A stretch of DNA of 64,000 nt from Actinostola sp. cb2023 (taxonomy: Eukaryota > Cnidaria > Anthozoa > Actiniaria > Actinostolidae): NCBI GenBank assembly GCA_033675265.1, contig JAUJYZ010000357.1, positions 248,001-312,000 on the forward strand. The letters run 5' to 3'. Under the pieces are notes generated by a model, which ran no database searches, had not been told where the DNA came from, and saw nothing but the letters and a program-made list of their open reading frames with translations. The first letter of the stretch is position 1, and every line of letters begins with the position of its first letter. Shown in pieces: positions 1-13,044 of the stretch. Position numbers and translations under genes: made by a program.

Positions 1-384
1 TTGAATTCAGCTACGACATGAAAAAATAATAGAAGATTATCATGTTTTGCTGACAGCTTGATGTTATCAATGTGTACTTCTAGCTCTGAACTGAGCTGAA
101 CATAGACGTGATTGTAGTTGACAGATACTGTAAATTACAAGAGAAAAAATAAAATAAAGACAGAAAAAAGGGTCCAAAAAAGGGTCCAGGGTCCAATGGT
201 CCAAGGGTCCAATCTATATTTTACGCTATGCGTGCTTTCGTGCAACCGGGGCCTGATCTTCAAGTGCAAATATAAAGGTCGCGGGTTCAATTGGATTTTC
301 CGGAGTCTACGCTTGAAGAAACACACGAGCAAAATGTTATTTATTGACGGTAAAATACATCAGTTAGCAATAACGTACATAGTT

Positions 385-434
385 TTAAGGTATCAGGATA
401 CCCCAAACGACCATCATGCACGCAACACGCTCTA
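385..434. repeat. Left arm of a distant inverted pair (with 4431-4481)
   Basis: TTAAGGTATCAGGATACCCC through AACACGCTCTAGC is inverted at 4431-4481 (GCTAGAGCGTGTTGAACGGA through GATGATACCTTA). Shorter versions of the GGTATC/GATACC end occur at 1262 and 1433. It may bound a composite element. Confidence 0.45.
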
Positions 435-1077
435 GCGCGTACTCATTACATTAAAACCTCTATAAAGTATACATTTTCTGAAAGCTGAATAAATGCACAA
501 TTCAATAAAACAATTAGTTTTTAGAACAAAAACAGTATATTTGAAATAGGTAAAAAAGTTCAGATTTTCACATCACTATCATCGCGGTCCCATACAGCCG
601 CAATTTATCGGAAATCCTCGACTAATACCTTTATAAGCTCATGAGATATAGCTTACAAAAAAAGTGTCTCCGTTTATCGATAAATTAACCCGTTGCGTTT
701 TTATACGGTCCTAAACTACGAGCTCTGTAAAACTGGAAAACACTTTACAAAACAAGTTATAACTTTCGAAGGAAATTGAATATTAAAATTCGGAGATACA
801 TTTTGAAGAATATTTATTTGACAAAGTATCTACCAAATTTCAGCTAATATGTGATCCAATACCTGATGACATATGAATGGCATTCAAAAGAAGATCGCCT
901 TACAGTACGTAACAACGTAACACAACGAGGCAGGAAAACAAAGTTACTGCTGGCGGAAAATACGAGCATTTTGACCGTGAGTGGTTTGGCATCGTTATTC
1001 AAGGATGTTTTGAGTGAGCAGTTACGAGTTTTTGATACTTTCTTCGCATCTGAGTCTTTGTGGAAAGTCTGTTGCGT
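435..1077. other. No recognisable feature
   Basis: AT-rich sequence with short open frames only. I see no gene, RNA or clear repeat here; the same holds for 1-384. Confidence 0.5.
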
Positions 1078-1925
1078 GAGCACTGTTGACAGCTTGCTTG
1101 TCGACATCTTTTTACATCAAATGAAACCAAAATCCGTTTTTTGATTATAACTTTTTAGGAAAAATATATTTTTAGATTCTGTTTTTTGGGGATGATAGAT
1201 AATATTCAATTAGATTTGATTGTCAAAAAAAATCAAAACCGGTGGTTTGAAAGGTTTTTTGGGGTACCCTGATACCTTAACTATGAATTTAATTCAGATA
1301 TTTTCCTTACCAGCTGGCCATGGTCACGGACAGAGTCATTCTGTATTGTGCCGAGTGCAAAGAAAATATCCAAATGGAATTAAATCCATATATAATATTT
1401 CACCATGACCGGATGTTCCGAGACCTGCATTAAGGTATAGGTATCATCCTCAAAAACCTCTCAAACCACCGGTTTTGAGATTTTTTGACAATCAAATAAA
1501 ATTGAATAGAGCGCAAGCACTAAATCCATGAAACAAAATCAAAGTTGTTAGTGCGTAATAGTTTTTATTTAGCGACTATTTAGTCGCTATCATCCAACCA
1601 GAATATTCTTTTTTAGATTTCAATACACAATAGACTTGCTGTTGATTATGACTTTACTGATCAGAAGCCTTTATTCAAGATCATGTTATGGTTGGATGAT
1701 AGTGGCTAAATAGTGGCTAAATAAAAACTATTTGGCAGTAACAACTTTGATGTTATTTCATGGTTTTAGTGCTTGGCAATGCGCTCTATTATTATTCTAT
1801 CATCTCCCCCAAAAAACAGAATTTAAAAATATTATTTTCCTACAAATTAAAGTTAGAATCAAAAAACGAATTTTGGATTTCATATGAAGAGAGAAGTTGT
1901 TGACAAGCAAGCTGCCAACAGCACT
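1078..1925. mobile_element. Outer fold-back element
   Basis: GAGCACTGTTGACAGCTTGC at the left pairs with its inverted copy ending 1925. The match continues with AAACCGGTGGTTTGA-type sequence at 1239 and 1453. The right arm is split by the inner element at 1505-1790. Confidence 0.65.
1505..1790. mobile_element. Inner fold-back MITE nested in 1078-1925
   Basis: Ends AATAGAGCGC and inverted GCGCTCTATT. Arms run through TTATTTAGCGACTATTTAGT versus GGCTAAATAGTGGCTAAATA to a centre near 1640. Confidence 0.7.
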
Positions 1926-2134
1926 CATGTCTATGAGAATTACATCCAAGTAAACCGCCAGCAGAAACACTAAAAAACTGATCAACAACAGCAAATCAAC
2001 CAGTGCCTTTATACTCTTTACAACAGAGAGTTTGGATATTCTTATACTTGATCTACTACCTTATTAAAGTTATCGCACTTGCAACTACACTTCGGGGACT
2101 TTGAGATGAAAAAAAAATTACCACAGTAGTTTGA

Positions 2135-2409
2135 CCACAGGAAGCCCAAGCTGTGGTTTTGTGGAGAATATCGTAAAAATATTTTCTCCTGTAAATACTG
2201 TAATAAAAGACTTGAAACTGTGGTAGTGTCTTGTGGTCTTTATTTACTATCCCTGTGCAAATTTTCAGCGAATTTCTGAAAATTTGCACAGGGATAGTAA
2301 ATAAAGACCACAAGACACTACCACAGTTTCAAGTCTTTTATTACAGTATTTACAGGAGAAAATATTTTTACGATATTCTCCACAAAACCACAGCTTGGGC
2401 TTCCTGTGG
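2135..2409. mobile_element. 275-bp near-perfect palindrome (MITE)
   Basis: CCACAGGAAGCCCAAGCTGT and about 135 bp inward are exactly mirrored, with a centre at 2272 (TTTCAGCGAATTTCTGAAA). Very low arm divergence implies recent origin or copy by gene conversion. Confidence 0.8.
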
Positions 2410-2499
2410 TTTGACGCGGCGCGGCGTGCTCGGATTTGAAATTTCACCGCGGAAAACTTGGAGTTTTGAAAGCGCGGAGCATGAAAGATGTTCAATCAG

Positions 2500-2660
2500 T
2501 TATATTATGTTCGATTAAAGAAACGTACGATTATCGAACGTTCGATTGTGTTCGATTGGCAAAAATTTTGGGAGAATTCGATTATGTTCGATTGCCGAAC
2601 CCAATCCAAACGAATCGAACGATTGGGTTCGATTGGATTCGATCACGCAGGCTAGATTGA
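2500..2660. repeat. TTCGATTG-rich degenerate tandem repeat
   Basis: Repeated TTCGATTGTGTTCGATTGG/ATCGAACG words over about 140 bp. No coding sense seen. Confidence 0.45.
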
Positions 2661-2771
2661 CTACGCCGAGTTTACTGACAAGGTTATCGCACGAAGCAAT
2701 CTGAGGCATTTTCTGGTATTTTTTGGAGTGTCATTTAGCATGAATACTATGAATAGTATTGAATAGCATTT

Positions 2772-2854
2772 GCTCATTATGAATTCACCGGGATGTATTC
2801 ATATATACAACCCAGGGCTGTATATGGATACATCCCGGTGAATTCAAAATGAGC
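2772..2854. repeat. Short hairpin
   Basis: GCTCATTATGAATTCACCGG arm pairs with CCGGTGAATTCAAAATGAGC around ACCCAGGGCTG. Confidence 0.6.
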
Positions 2855-3593
2855 AATTCAATTCAATTCTATTGTTCAGCCGGTCAATACCGAAGATAAA
2901 GGACATAGCGGAAAAACTGCAAAGCTGCTGTTTTCATATGTAGTTTTCATTAACTGCCAATGATACATCAAAAACTGCAACCGATACATTTGTGCTACCA
3001 TTACTCAAAACTTGTGGCAAAATCTTATTAAGTTACAGTAAAGCTTCTCGGAGATATTTACGAAAACGATGTTTTTTCTGCTGATCAAAATGTCACCACT
3101 CCCAAGGTACAAGGCCTTATATCTCTGAGACCCATTCACCGAATGGCATTTGATATTTTGTTACTTGAGCCTAAAAGGGCTTCTATGCAAAATATTGAGC
3201 TTAACAACCTATAGGTGTCCTTATTAGAAGAGGCTATAAAACGTTTTTCCGCTCTGCCAAGATAAAGTCCTATGAATAACAACTACCGCGTGTCAAATCT
3301 AAACTAATGTATGCTTGGGCAACAAGCACGAGGACGTTGTGTGACTGGAAAACTACTCTGATACTGATACTGATAATCAAATTTCGTGCCTGAGTATTTT
3401 CGTGCGATCAATTAATTGGAGACACAGTTTTGACAAGTTATATCTACTAAGCGCATTGAGGTGTTTATCTTCGACGGCCGACGAATTTTGGCTGTCATGC
3501 AAGGAACTTATTTTCTCTGCACGCATAGGTGAAATTTCGGTTTTGAAGGAATATTTCACTAACACTAATGTCGGTTTGTAGGTTGGATAATTC
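2855..3593. other. No recognisable feature
   Basis: Unique-looking AT-rich DNA without coding evidence on either strand. Confidence 0.45.
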
Positions 3594-4319
3594 ATGACAA
3601 CAATTTTGTATCTTCAACCTTAGTTTTAATAAAAAAAACTGCCAAGCTTTCGGACTAAGCGCCCATCGAGCTTCAGGGCTAAATGCTACAAACACAAACA
3701 AACGCCACCAAACAAGCAAGCAAGCTCGTGCGCAACAAACTGAACAGTCTCGCGCAAAGCAAGCAAAATCGAACAACACTAGATTTACTGAATATAGAGT
3801 TAAGGCGCTGTTACACGTAGCATTTTCTCGTGCAACTCGTCTCGCGAAAAAAATTGTTGCAGGTTGCAAGACACCATGTCACACGTACAATTTTCGTTGC
3901 AACTTGGCTGGCGCAAAAACAAATTTCAAGTTGCACGCGTAATCGTGAAATCGTCATTTCCACTCTTTTCTGGGCAAATATCGTAATCTTTCGTCCTCAT
4001 CTGCCATGTTTACCGAAATAATTGTGTTTTGGTCTGTTTTTATTATGTTGTAAGTTCTCGCTTTCTCAGCGATCGACTCGTTCGCTGTAGTTGTGGCGCG
4101 AGACAAGTTGCACGGACCATGTTACGTGTAACAGCGCCTTAAATAGAAAGAATGAAAAAGGTGCGCGAGCAATAGAAAATGAAATATTAACGTAAGAATT
4201 GAAAATAATAAATAGAAAGGTAGCCAAAAAAAACGAAACCAGTGCGCGATGAACTATATAAAAATAAATCTAAGGTTGAAGATATAAAACTAAGGTTGAA
4301 GATACAAAATTGTTGTCAT
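3594..4319. mobile_element. TIR element containing a second MITE
   Basis: ATGACAACAATTTTGTATCT is mirrored at 4300-4319. The right end has an extra tandem copy of CTAAGGTTGAAGATA. Confidence 0.6.
3800..4142. mobile_element. MITE with TTAAGGCGCTGTTACACGT ends
   Basis: TTAAGGCGCTGTTACACGTA at the left is mirrored on the right. The TTAA at both edges suggests a piggyBac-type target duplication. Inner sub-arms TCTCGCG/GCGCGAGA also match. Confidence 0.65.
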
Positions 4320-4481
4320 TTCACTAACAGTTATCTCTTTCTTAAAAAGTCATCTTTCTTAAGATTCTATATTTATTAAGCTATATAAGAACATGTATAC
4401 TTTGTTGGGGTTAAAATTCTTAGTTTTGAAGCTAGAGCGTGTTGAACGGAAGTCGGTCGTTTGGGGTAGGATGATACCTTA

Positions 4482-5035
4482 GTATGCAAAATTATTCTGT
4501 ATTCGATGGCGCCGATATACACCCTACGGCAATACTCGATTTCTGTAATTTGCATAAATTTGCAAAATCTGTAAAAATAATGAGTTAAGTAAAGGTAAAA
4601 TAATAGATTGAAAGATCATCCACAGTTTAGTAATTACCCCAAAAGTGCATTAATAAAAATGAAACCATCATAAAGTAGTAAGCGTTTGAAAGGTGCAAAA
4701 TACATGCATATATGGAAACGAGGCATCTAGGGCCAAAGTCCGATCCGGTTTCTGGCACAAATCTTTGTAATTTCAAGTCACTGTAACTTTTCAAGAGTTC
4801 GTAGTACAGCCCTAAAATTTGGTGTGTACATTTTTGATAACACTCTCTTCAAAGAGATGGTCAGATATTGCTGTAACATATTCCCAATAGCAAAGTATAC
4901 GATATTTTACGATTCTACCATTTATGCATAGGGTGTATGGCATGAATTTCTAAATACCTAGTTTTCGATCCAATTGCAGTATATAAAGCGTATATACTGA
5001 TCAATAGCCAGTTGCATGGACACTATCGCACACCT
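4482..5035. other. No recognisable feature
   Basis: AT-rich DNA with no gene or clear repeat seen. Confidence 0.4.
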
Positions 5036-5244
5036 CATGCAACAGGGTAGCAAAGGGGCTGCACGTAACGCATGATTTGGCCCAAAAATGGCACGTGAAT
5101 CGGAAAAAAACCACTTCATAAACAAAAGATAAAACCGTGATCCGTGAATTTGCAAGAAAGACGTGCGTGAAATGGATCTTTTGATCGAGTCGTGAATTTG
5201 CGAAAAAATGGCACGTGAAGCGTCTTTGCTACCCTGATGCAATG
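5036..5244. mobile_element. Small TIR element
   Basis: CATGCAACAGGGTAGCAAAG is mirrored by CTTTGCTACCCTGATGCAAT at the right. Internal repeats of CGTGAATTTGC. Confidence 0.5.
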
Positions 5245-5969
5245 TAAATGGAGCTAGTCACTTTGATTCTAACTACGTCTACCGCATAGTATAAGTGTTT
5301 CAATGGTAAACTTTGACTTTCTTATTATATACAAGTACGGTTTGTTTCTTAAAAGTTACCTTGATTTACTCTAATGTATTTTCTCCCTTCGCTGATTGCG
5401 TGCGTCGATCGAGTGACGATAACTCCAAGACAGCGTGGTAGAACGTAGCCTCCTAGATGAACCATACATTCCTTTCCAGTGGATTAGCCAATCAGAACGA
5501 ACCTCTTAAATCTGTGGTGGTGCGATCTTTGACCTCTACGGACTTCCACGAACAAACATCACGTGAACCATGAGCTAGGATACATTGAATTTGAGTTCGA
5601 GGGTCAATTGTGGAACGTGTATTTATAAAACTAGGCTACCTAACAGCAGTGAATGCTGACGGTAAATGCATTGTTACCGGTAGTTGTGGATAAGAGTTGG
5701 TGAGCGCTAGGGAGATACCGTAGTTGTTATCAGAATTGTTTTGTTTTATGTAAGTGACAAGTATGCAAATTATTAGGCGAGTCTGAATAACTAATGTATT
5801 ACTTATAATTGAGATTTCAATGCGAATTCACACTTGAAACTGACACACGGTCAGCAATCTCAAATACGATCCTCAACTACACAATTCCCACGAAAAGCAC
5901 AAGATACGGTATCCGATGGGCTTACGAGTCAGGATATACCGGCTAAAGAAACACACACATGTACAAATT
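5245..5969. other. No gene; partial likeness to the RecQ-element TIR
   Basis: AACGTAGCCTCCTA, ATTCCTTTCCA and CCAATCAGA at 5443-5500 resemble 46016-46125 in the RecQ-carrying element. Otherwise nothing recognised. Confidence 0.3.
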
Positions 5970-6240
5970 AACTAGACGCTCTTCTAGCGTGAAGTCGGGC
6001 TTCTAAATGAAATGTAACCTATCAGTTGAACTAAATATAGATATCTGTACAGGACCCGAAATGATCCCTGGCTCCGAAATGATCCCTGGACCCGAAATGA
6101 TCCCCAAAGTGTCTAGATTGGCTCCGAAATGATCCCGGACCCGAAATGATTCCCAGACTGGCTCTGAAATGATCCCCAGTGAAATTCGAGAATGGTCCTA
6201 ATCAGTCCGATTCCTTTCCTATTCTCTTTTTCTTTCTTCC

Positions 6241-6600
6241 TCAATAATAATAATAATAATAACGATAACAATCATCATCATCATAATAATAATGATAACA
6301 ATCATCATCATCATCATAATAATAATAATAACGATAGCAATAATAATAATAATCATCATCATCATCATAATAATAATAACGATAACAATCATCATCATCA
6401 TCATCATAATAATAACGATAACAATCATCATCATCATCATCATCATCATCATAATAACGATAATCATCATCATCATCATCATCATCATCGTCATATTAAT
6501 AATAACGATAACAATAATCATCATCATCATCATCATCGTCAGGAGCCCATTATGGCTCCTGTCATCGTATTATTAATATTGTTATTATTATTATGATGAT
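6241..6600 (+). repeat. Compound microsatellite (AAT/ATC with ACGATAAC)
   Basis: Alternating (AAT)n, ACGATAAC and (ATC)n. Mirrored by 7430-7780, so together they extend the inverted repeat 6605-7429. The open frames here are low-complexity Asn/His/Ile/Met runs, not genes. Confidence 0.85.
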
Positions 6601-6604
6601 GATG

Positions 6605-7429
6605 CATTCTCGTCCCCAGACCCTTCTCAGCTTTCTGACGAAAAATCGTAGGCTCTGGTAAGAGACAAACCGGAAGACCCAGATTATAGGTCGTCAGATA
6701 TGCGTATGCTCAATATTTTCTAACTTCCGGTGACAGAATTGATCAGAATTGTCGGACTTCAGCAAAGTACGATGCTCTAGAAACCGACTTTAATAATAAT
6801 ACATTTCAGTTTAAAAGAAAAACAGATATCAGCGGCATACATAGTATGAAGAATTTCGAGTTCATTCTACAGGCCGCAAGCTAGTGTGTGTATAATACAT
6901 TGTAACTGAATTACAGTGAAACTGCAGTTCAAAATATAATTTTAATCACGGTAAATATAAAAGCAAAAATATATTTAGCTAGATCTTCCGACGCTTGCGC
7001 TGGATATCTCCCCTACAACCATTCCAATTGCAAATAAAGCAATTATTCACTCAACGAACAAAACAGACTGATCAGTGATCAGACACCGACGGCAAAAAGT
7101 GCTTCAGTTTTGACTGATAATAATTAGGTTCGTGTTTTACCTTTCACATCACTGAAACTCTACAACGAGTTTGACGAACATAAACAAAGATTGATTTAAG
7201 CTTAGTATTGTCTTGGAAATGATCAAGAATCTCATGTGCTGTGTTAAGGATGAATGATGACTTAAAAGTGCCAAAATTCGTATTCTCTTTGCATATTATT
7301 GTAGTTGTGCATATTTGTCGCTAATTATGCATGAATTATTTCGACCAATCAAATTGAGGCTTGAGACGTCTCTTACCAGAGCCTACGATTTTTCGTTAGA
7401 AAGCTGAGAAGGGTCTGGGGACGAGAATG
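6605..7429. mobile_element. Fold-back element with 60-bp arms
   Basis: CATTCTCGTCCCCAGACCCT through CTCTGGTAAGAGAC is mirrored at 7368-7429. Interior unique, non-coding. Flanked by mirrored microsatellites. Confidence 0.7.
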
Positions 7430-7744
7430 GATGTTGATGATGATGATAGTGATTATTATTGTTATCGTTATTATATTATTATTATTATGATGATGATGAT
7501 GATTATTAATGTTATCGTTATTATTATTGTTATCGTTATTATTATTGTTATCGTTATTATTATTATTATGATGATGATGATGATGATTATTATTATTGTT
7601 ATCGTTATTATTATTATGATGATGATGGTGATTATTATTGTTATCGTTATTATTATTATGATGATGATGATGATGATGATGATGATTCAGTTATTGTTAT
7701 CGTTATTATTATTATTATGATGATGATGATGATTATTATTATTG

Positions 7745-7780
<36 letters not shown>
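7430..7780 (+). repeat. Compound microsatellite (GAT/ATT with GTTATCGTT)
   Basis: Reverse complement in structure of 6241-6600, ending at the HINE-A6 hairpin. Confidence 0.85.
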
Positions 7781-7782
<2 letters not shown>

Positions 7783-8591
7783 TCGGGCCCTTCCGAAGGA
7801 AGCCCGAGTTAGAAAATACACTTTCTTTTTCTTTTTTTTTTTTTTTCAGGTGAAGGAATGACAAAAAAATGCGAAGAATGCGATGTATTTGATCCTATCG
7901 AGTTTCAAGATTTCTCATCATAGATCTTCAAGCTATTAAGTTCAGGATTGTAGTTGATCATTCCACGATGAAGCTAAGGCGCGTTTGCTTTTGTTATAAA
8001 TGAAACGACATCTTTCAGAGTGGGCCCACACGAATAGCCGTATGCTTTTGTCTGTGAAATGAGCCTGTTTAAAGCCCGTGTTTTATCGGCTGTTCTATAA
8101 CGCCTTTCCACGAACTCGAACTCATATCCAAAAATGAATTGAAAAGCAAATGAACATGACCTCGCTATGCGATGTTTGTTGCTTAATTGTAATATTACGT
8201 GTACAGTTATGTCCTTGAGTATTTATAATTAAACTCACGACCAGCGATGTAGCAACATCTATTGACAGAAAGCTATATGTACAGAAGTCATGCAAACAAT
8301 CGAACCAGTCGAGTTATTTTCAGTAACTCACGATGGATGTTTATTTTATTCCACGTTTGAAAAATTCGTGTTCTTTTCAGTAAGATGACAGTTGTAAAGT
8401 GATCCTTATCTGAGTCATACATCTATTAGGCGACCTAATTTTAGAACCGTTGATTTAAAACCGAATTTCCACGCTCAAAACAGGTCAGTGAACGGCAAAA
8501 ATACAATCGAAATCAAAACGTCCTTAGATTTTAGGGATCTATTACAGAAGAAGACGCTCAATGACGAGGGAGAATTGTGTCTGACTCATAG

Positions 8592-11500
8592 TAGTGGAGC
8601 GGATATGTGCAGAATTTTAGCCGAATTGTGCACTTTGGGTAAAAAGCACCAAATTTGGTAGAAATAAAGGTTTTACTATGTTAATCAATATCTGATATGG
8701 AGCCACCGTGAAATTGCGTTCAGAAGAGAGTTAATGGACGGTTTTGTAAATGGCCGCCATCTTGACCGGAAGTCGCTATTGATCTTACCGGAAGTGGTTA
8801 AATTTTCATCTTAACTGCGCATATTTCATTTTAAAAATATGTTCCTTAAGTGAGTTGTGATTTCTGGATATCTATGTAATATAAAACACATAGTTATAAC
8901 ACTACGTAACTTAATTTTAATTTAATATGATCAAATGCATTATATCTTCTATGCTAAACCGGAAGTAGAGTACAATATGACCACAAGTGTCTAGATACAC
9001 TCGAATTGCTCTAAAATATGTACTTCTGATAGACAGCCATTTCTTTTTAAAAGTTCAAACTAGTAATAGTAGAAGAAAATTCCAATATTTAGATATATTT
9101 TTAGAGTCGGGTACCACAGGTATCCCGACTAATTATATTTAAATTTCTGGTACCAAAAGTCCCGTACCCCCAACTTTGGATCGTGATTTTCGGAAAAAAG
9201 GTGTGGCTTATACGCTGGTAAATACGGTATGCTAAGAGCTAATTAAATTGAAAATGAAGTTCAAACATAATAATAATAATAATAATAATAATAGAGTATT
9301 TATATAGCGCATCCTGGAACCTCGATGCGCTTTTCAATAATGATGCGCTGACAGAGCTACCCTGAATTTCTAAATAAAAGTTTTCATTCATTCAATGAAA
9401 ATGTGAAATAAGTACGACCTTGCATTTCTACGTTACATCAAAGCCAACTCCGCTATGTACACCGAATATAGACATCGTATACCCTGGAATTAATACCTAG
9501 AAAACAGTTTGAAAGCGACGACAAGGAGCATAAGAGGCAGTGGTGTCCGAAGACGCGTATATACAGGGAAATACTCAGCTGCCTCGGAACTGGCTACAAG
9601 TTATACGTGTTAGCGATGCCATCAAACGCGAACTGTTCAGGCTATTAGCTGAGTGTGCGGCGTCATTAGATCTAGAAATAGAGCAGCACTGAGCAGCACG
9701 TTATAATGACCCATGGCGACCAAGCACTGTGCAATCCAGCCCGTGATGATATCTCTATAGCATGGCTCCGTGTACACACGAAGAAGCTGACACCATTGTG
9801 ATGCTGTTACATGCTGCTGATGTAGTCCAACAGGGCCATCACAATGCAAGATCCTTCTTCGCGATCGAACTGTTGATACTAATGTCCTGGTAATACACAT
9901 TAGAAAGCTTGGGTCTTGAAATGTCTGAGGCCTGCACTACCAGTTAATTTTCCATTCTTTCACTGGATGTGACACAGTGCCGTCATGTTTTGGTGGAAGA
10001 GGCAAGAAAACGACATTGGCAACATGGAAGTCGTATGCAGAGGTTACCAATGCTTTTCTTGCCATGGCGCACAGTCCCAACGAGGTTCGTGTAGAGTGTA
10101 TGACACATCTAGAACGCTCTGTAATACTGCTGTACGACAGGACCAGCACGAAGACAGAAGTAATCGAAGTAAGGAAACAGCTCTTCGCTGAGAAAAGAAG
10201 ATCATTTGATGCTATGCGACCCTCCCTACCTCAAAGGCAGCGTTATTGGAACAAACTAAGAGGGCAGTTATGTCACTGCTGGGGCCAGACACTAACACCA
10301 CCCAAGTCCAATTCTACCCAGATGAACTGATGGTGATGGACCCTGAAGGCAGACATATGGCAACCATTCTGGACAGCGTTGCAAGATGTAACAAAGTCAT
10401 GCCGTGAACTGGTGGGTGTAAGGAAGACTGCTGTGGTACAACTTGTTCCTGCATGAAGACAAATCTCAGATGCACAGCGCTCTGCTGCTGCAATGAGAAG
10501 TGCTGTAACCCGTGAACAAAGCTATAAGCTGCTTAGATTTGAGTGTCAAATATTTCTGTGCATTTACTTTAATAGCTTCCATGTAAAACCATGTGAGAAA
10601 AAGGAAATCCATCCAATATAGCTGTTATCGTAGGACTGCCGAAAGTGTTTGACGATTACTTTGGTTTTGCGTTTTGCTTTACTTTGTTTTAAAGTATACA
10701 GGAACTGCAGTGAATCGACAATAACCGGCAATACCTGAGACGAACAACACTTTCACATACAGTGTCATAATGCGATTTTACATGGTTTTTATGTCATACA
10801 AAAATCAGTATTGAATATTGCTTCATTACACATCTACGTGAATCAACTGGGACAGAACCCGCTATTCAAATACTAATCAAGTGATCACTCCATTGATTTT
10901 ATCAGCCAATCAATACCAAATATGTATTTCTTATAAACCAATCACGAAAAAAAAAAGTTCACATTGTATTCATCTAGAAATTTGTGATCACTTAGCTTTG
11001 ACATGTCAAACCGTTATAAGCCCACCTGTCTGCTAACAGAAATTTCCTCCCGGTTATAAGCCCTCCCGGTTATAAGCCCTCCCGGTTATAAGCCCCCTCC
11101 CCCCAGGTACGTTATAAGCCCCGTTCTTTTACTCCTCCCCATACGGGGTACCATAAACAATAATGAGGGATTTAGGTGTACGTAGAAAACGAGACTGAAG
11201 GAGTCCAGTAGTATACGGTAGCTCATTGCTTGAAAATCCGCTCAGATTATACAAGATTATACACAGTTTTTCTGAGCACATTCACATTTAAAAACTTTTA
11301 CTGTTATTGTTAAAATGGTCACGATTATAAGCATTGTTTTTTAAATAGAACGGATTCCAAAGATTTTTATAAGCCCAGGGCTTATAACCGGGATTCTACG
11401 GTATTTTCGTGATTGGTTTATAAGAAAGACTTATTTTGCTATAGTTCCTGTATAAATTGACTTGCTGCCGTGATATGGTTTTTGACAACTTTAACTGGAC

Positions 11501-11988
11501 CGTTAGGCTTTGCTATAATGGGAGGTAATATCTATAAGAGTGCGTGCTATGCCTTTATTACATAATAAACCAATCAGTATCGATATGATATAAAGAAAAT
11601 ACTACTTTTTCAATGCTTTTGAAATAAACGGTTTTCACTTCCGGTTAAAATGGCGGCCATTAACGAAATGTCCCTAAATCGGAAAGTTATCATATTTTCC
11701 AAGGAACTATCAAAATTTCTGTGCTAACAGTATTTCTTGAATCTATAAATCAATAATTAGTTAATTTAGAACTAATGCAAAAGTGTTTAAGGCCAATTCT
11801 GGTAAAAGCGCTTTTCACTTCCGGTTCAAAATGGCCGCCATTTTGAAAATCGGCCTTAACTCGTAAACCTATTGGTTTTCGTGGTGGCTCCATATCCATA
11901 TTTAATAAACACATAAAAGTCCATCTTTCCACCAAATTTGGTGCTTTTTACCCAAAGTGCACAATTTTCTCACATATCCGCATAACTA
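8592..11988. mobile_element. 3.4-kb TIR element carrying the HEEADT ORF remnant
   Basis: Ends TAGTGGAGCGGATATGTG and TAGTTATGCGGATATGTG (right, reversed), then GTGCACTTTGGGTAAAAAGC on both sides, and shared ACTTCCGGT/ATGGCGGCCAT blocks further in. Target duplication TAG. At 9268-9300 is an (AAT)n tract, and at 11052-11090 a CGGTTATAAGCCCTCC tandem repeat. Confidence 0.65.
9640..10500 (+). pseudogene. Degenerate repeat ORF with HEEADT and FGGRGKKT blocks
   Basis: Broken frames on the plus strand read HEEADTIVMLLHAADVVQQG (from 9777), then in another frame RTVDTNVLVIHI, then CFGGRGKKTTLATWKSYAEV and TNAFLAMAHSPNEVRVECM with ILLYDRTSTKTEVIEVRKQL (to about 10215), and GHCWGQTLTP in decayed form. 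This order of blocks is familiar from multicopy uncharacterised proteins in cnidarian and other invertebrate genomes, probably transposon-borne. I do not know the function. Several frameshifts and stops make it a dead copy. It lies inside the 8592-11988 insertion. Confidence 0.6.
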
Positions 11989-13044
11989 TAGATAAAGATC
12001 TCCGCGGACTCTTGTTATAATTAAACTCACGACCAACGCCGGTCATGTATAACTCCATCTATTGACAGAAAGCTATATGTACAGAAGTCATGCAAACAGT
12101 CGAGCCAGTCGAGTTATTTTCAGTAACTCATGATGGATGTTTATTTTATTCCACGTTTGAAAAATTCAGAAGGAAAAGGAATCGTAAAAATCGTACTTCA
12201 AAACTACATCAAAGCATTTAAGGAAAGCAAGGTCAATAGTTCGTAAATCGAGATCGTATAGCTCTTCATCTGGCAGACATATAGTCTCCCTCGTCACGCA
12301 ACTGTCAGTCATTGTCAGGTCTCTCCTCACGCAACTGACATTGTCCTTTTCATAAGCCCGAGTGTACGCTCATTGAGCGTCTTGTTATTATTATTATTAT
12401 TATCATTATTATTATTGAGGAAGAAAGAAAAAGAGAATAGGAAAGGAACGGGACTGATTAGGACCATTCCCGAATTTCACTGGGGATCATTTCAGAGCCA
12501 GTCTGGGGATCATTTCGGGTCCGGGATCATTTCGGAGCCAATCTAGACACTTTGGGGATCATTTCGGGTCCAGGGATCATTTCGGAGCCAGGGATCATTT
12601 CGGGTCCTGTACATATCTTATAGTGCGATTTTCAGTGCGATTGAAAGAGTTTTTGGTTGCTCGTCGTTGCATGACTCGAGCTCGATAGAACATGCTTTCC
12701 TTGCAATTTTTACAGTATATCAGTAAAAACGTTAATAGCCCGTCTTCACGCTACTAGAGCGTCCTGTTTCAATCTAAATTTAGATTTAGACGAGAAAATA
12801 CTTATATTTTGGCCCCTTGACCTCCGGTGCTTTCCCTGATTGGTTTGTGCTTTGTAATCTTTCTTGGCCAGACTTTATGTCTCCTTCGGCTAATAGCCTG
12901 CGTAGCTTAATATAAAATATTCACACACAACACGAGCATAATTATAATGGACATACTTTGCATAACGCGATCTGAATCGTTGTACATTTATTGTCACCAT
13001 AACATCATTATACTTCTGTACATTGCTTAGATCCTTAACTTTCT

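Larger units (their letters stand above)
7781..12387 (+). mobile_element. HINE-A6, interrupted by the 8592-11988 insertion
   Basis: 5' hairpin ACTCGGGC...GCCCGAGT at 7781-7809; 3' end GCCCGAGTGTACGCTCATTG and AGCGTCTTGTTA at 12356-12387. A 3-bp TAG duplication (8589-8591 and 11989-11991) marks the inner insertion; intact copies (27230) read straight through ACTCATAGATAAAGATCT. Confidence 0.7.
6047..12612. mobile_element. 6.6-kb TIR element inserted in HINE-B1, target duplication ATATCT
   Basis: About 200-bp terminal inverted repeats: GTACAGGACCCGAAATGATC at the left, mirrored at the right. They contain 4-6 units of CCGAAATGATCCC and end at a TCTTTTTCTTTCTTCC tract. ATATCT flanks both sides (6041-6046, 12613-12618). 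The interior is occupied by microsatellites, a fold-back and HINE-A6. No transposase seen. Confidence 0.7.

Noticed and set aside
6192..7720. Poly-Asn/His and poly-Met/Ile open frames
   Set aside because: Translations of AAT/ATC compound microsatellites; no non-repeat protein sequence.
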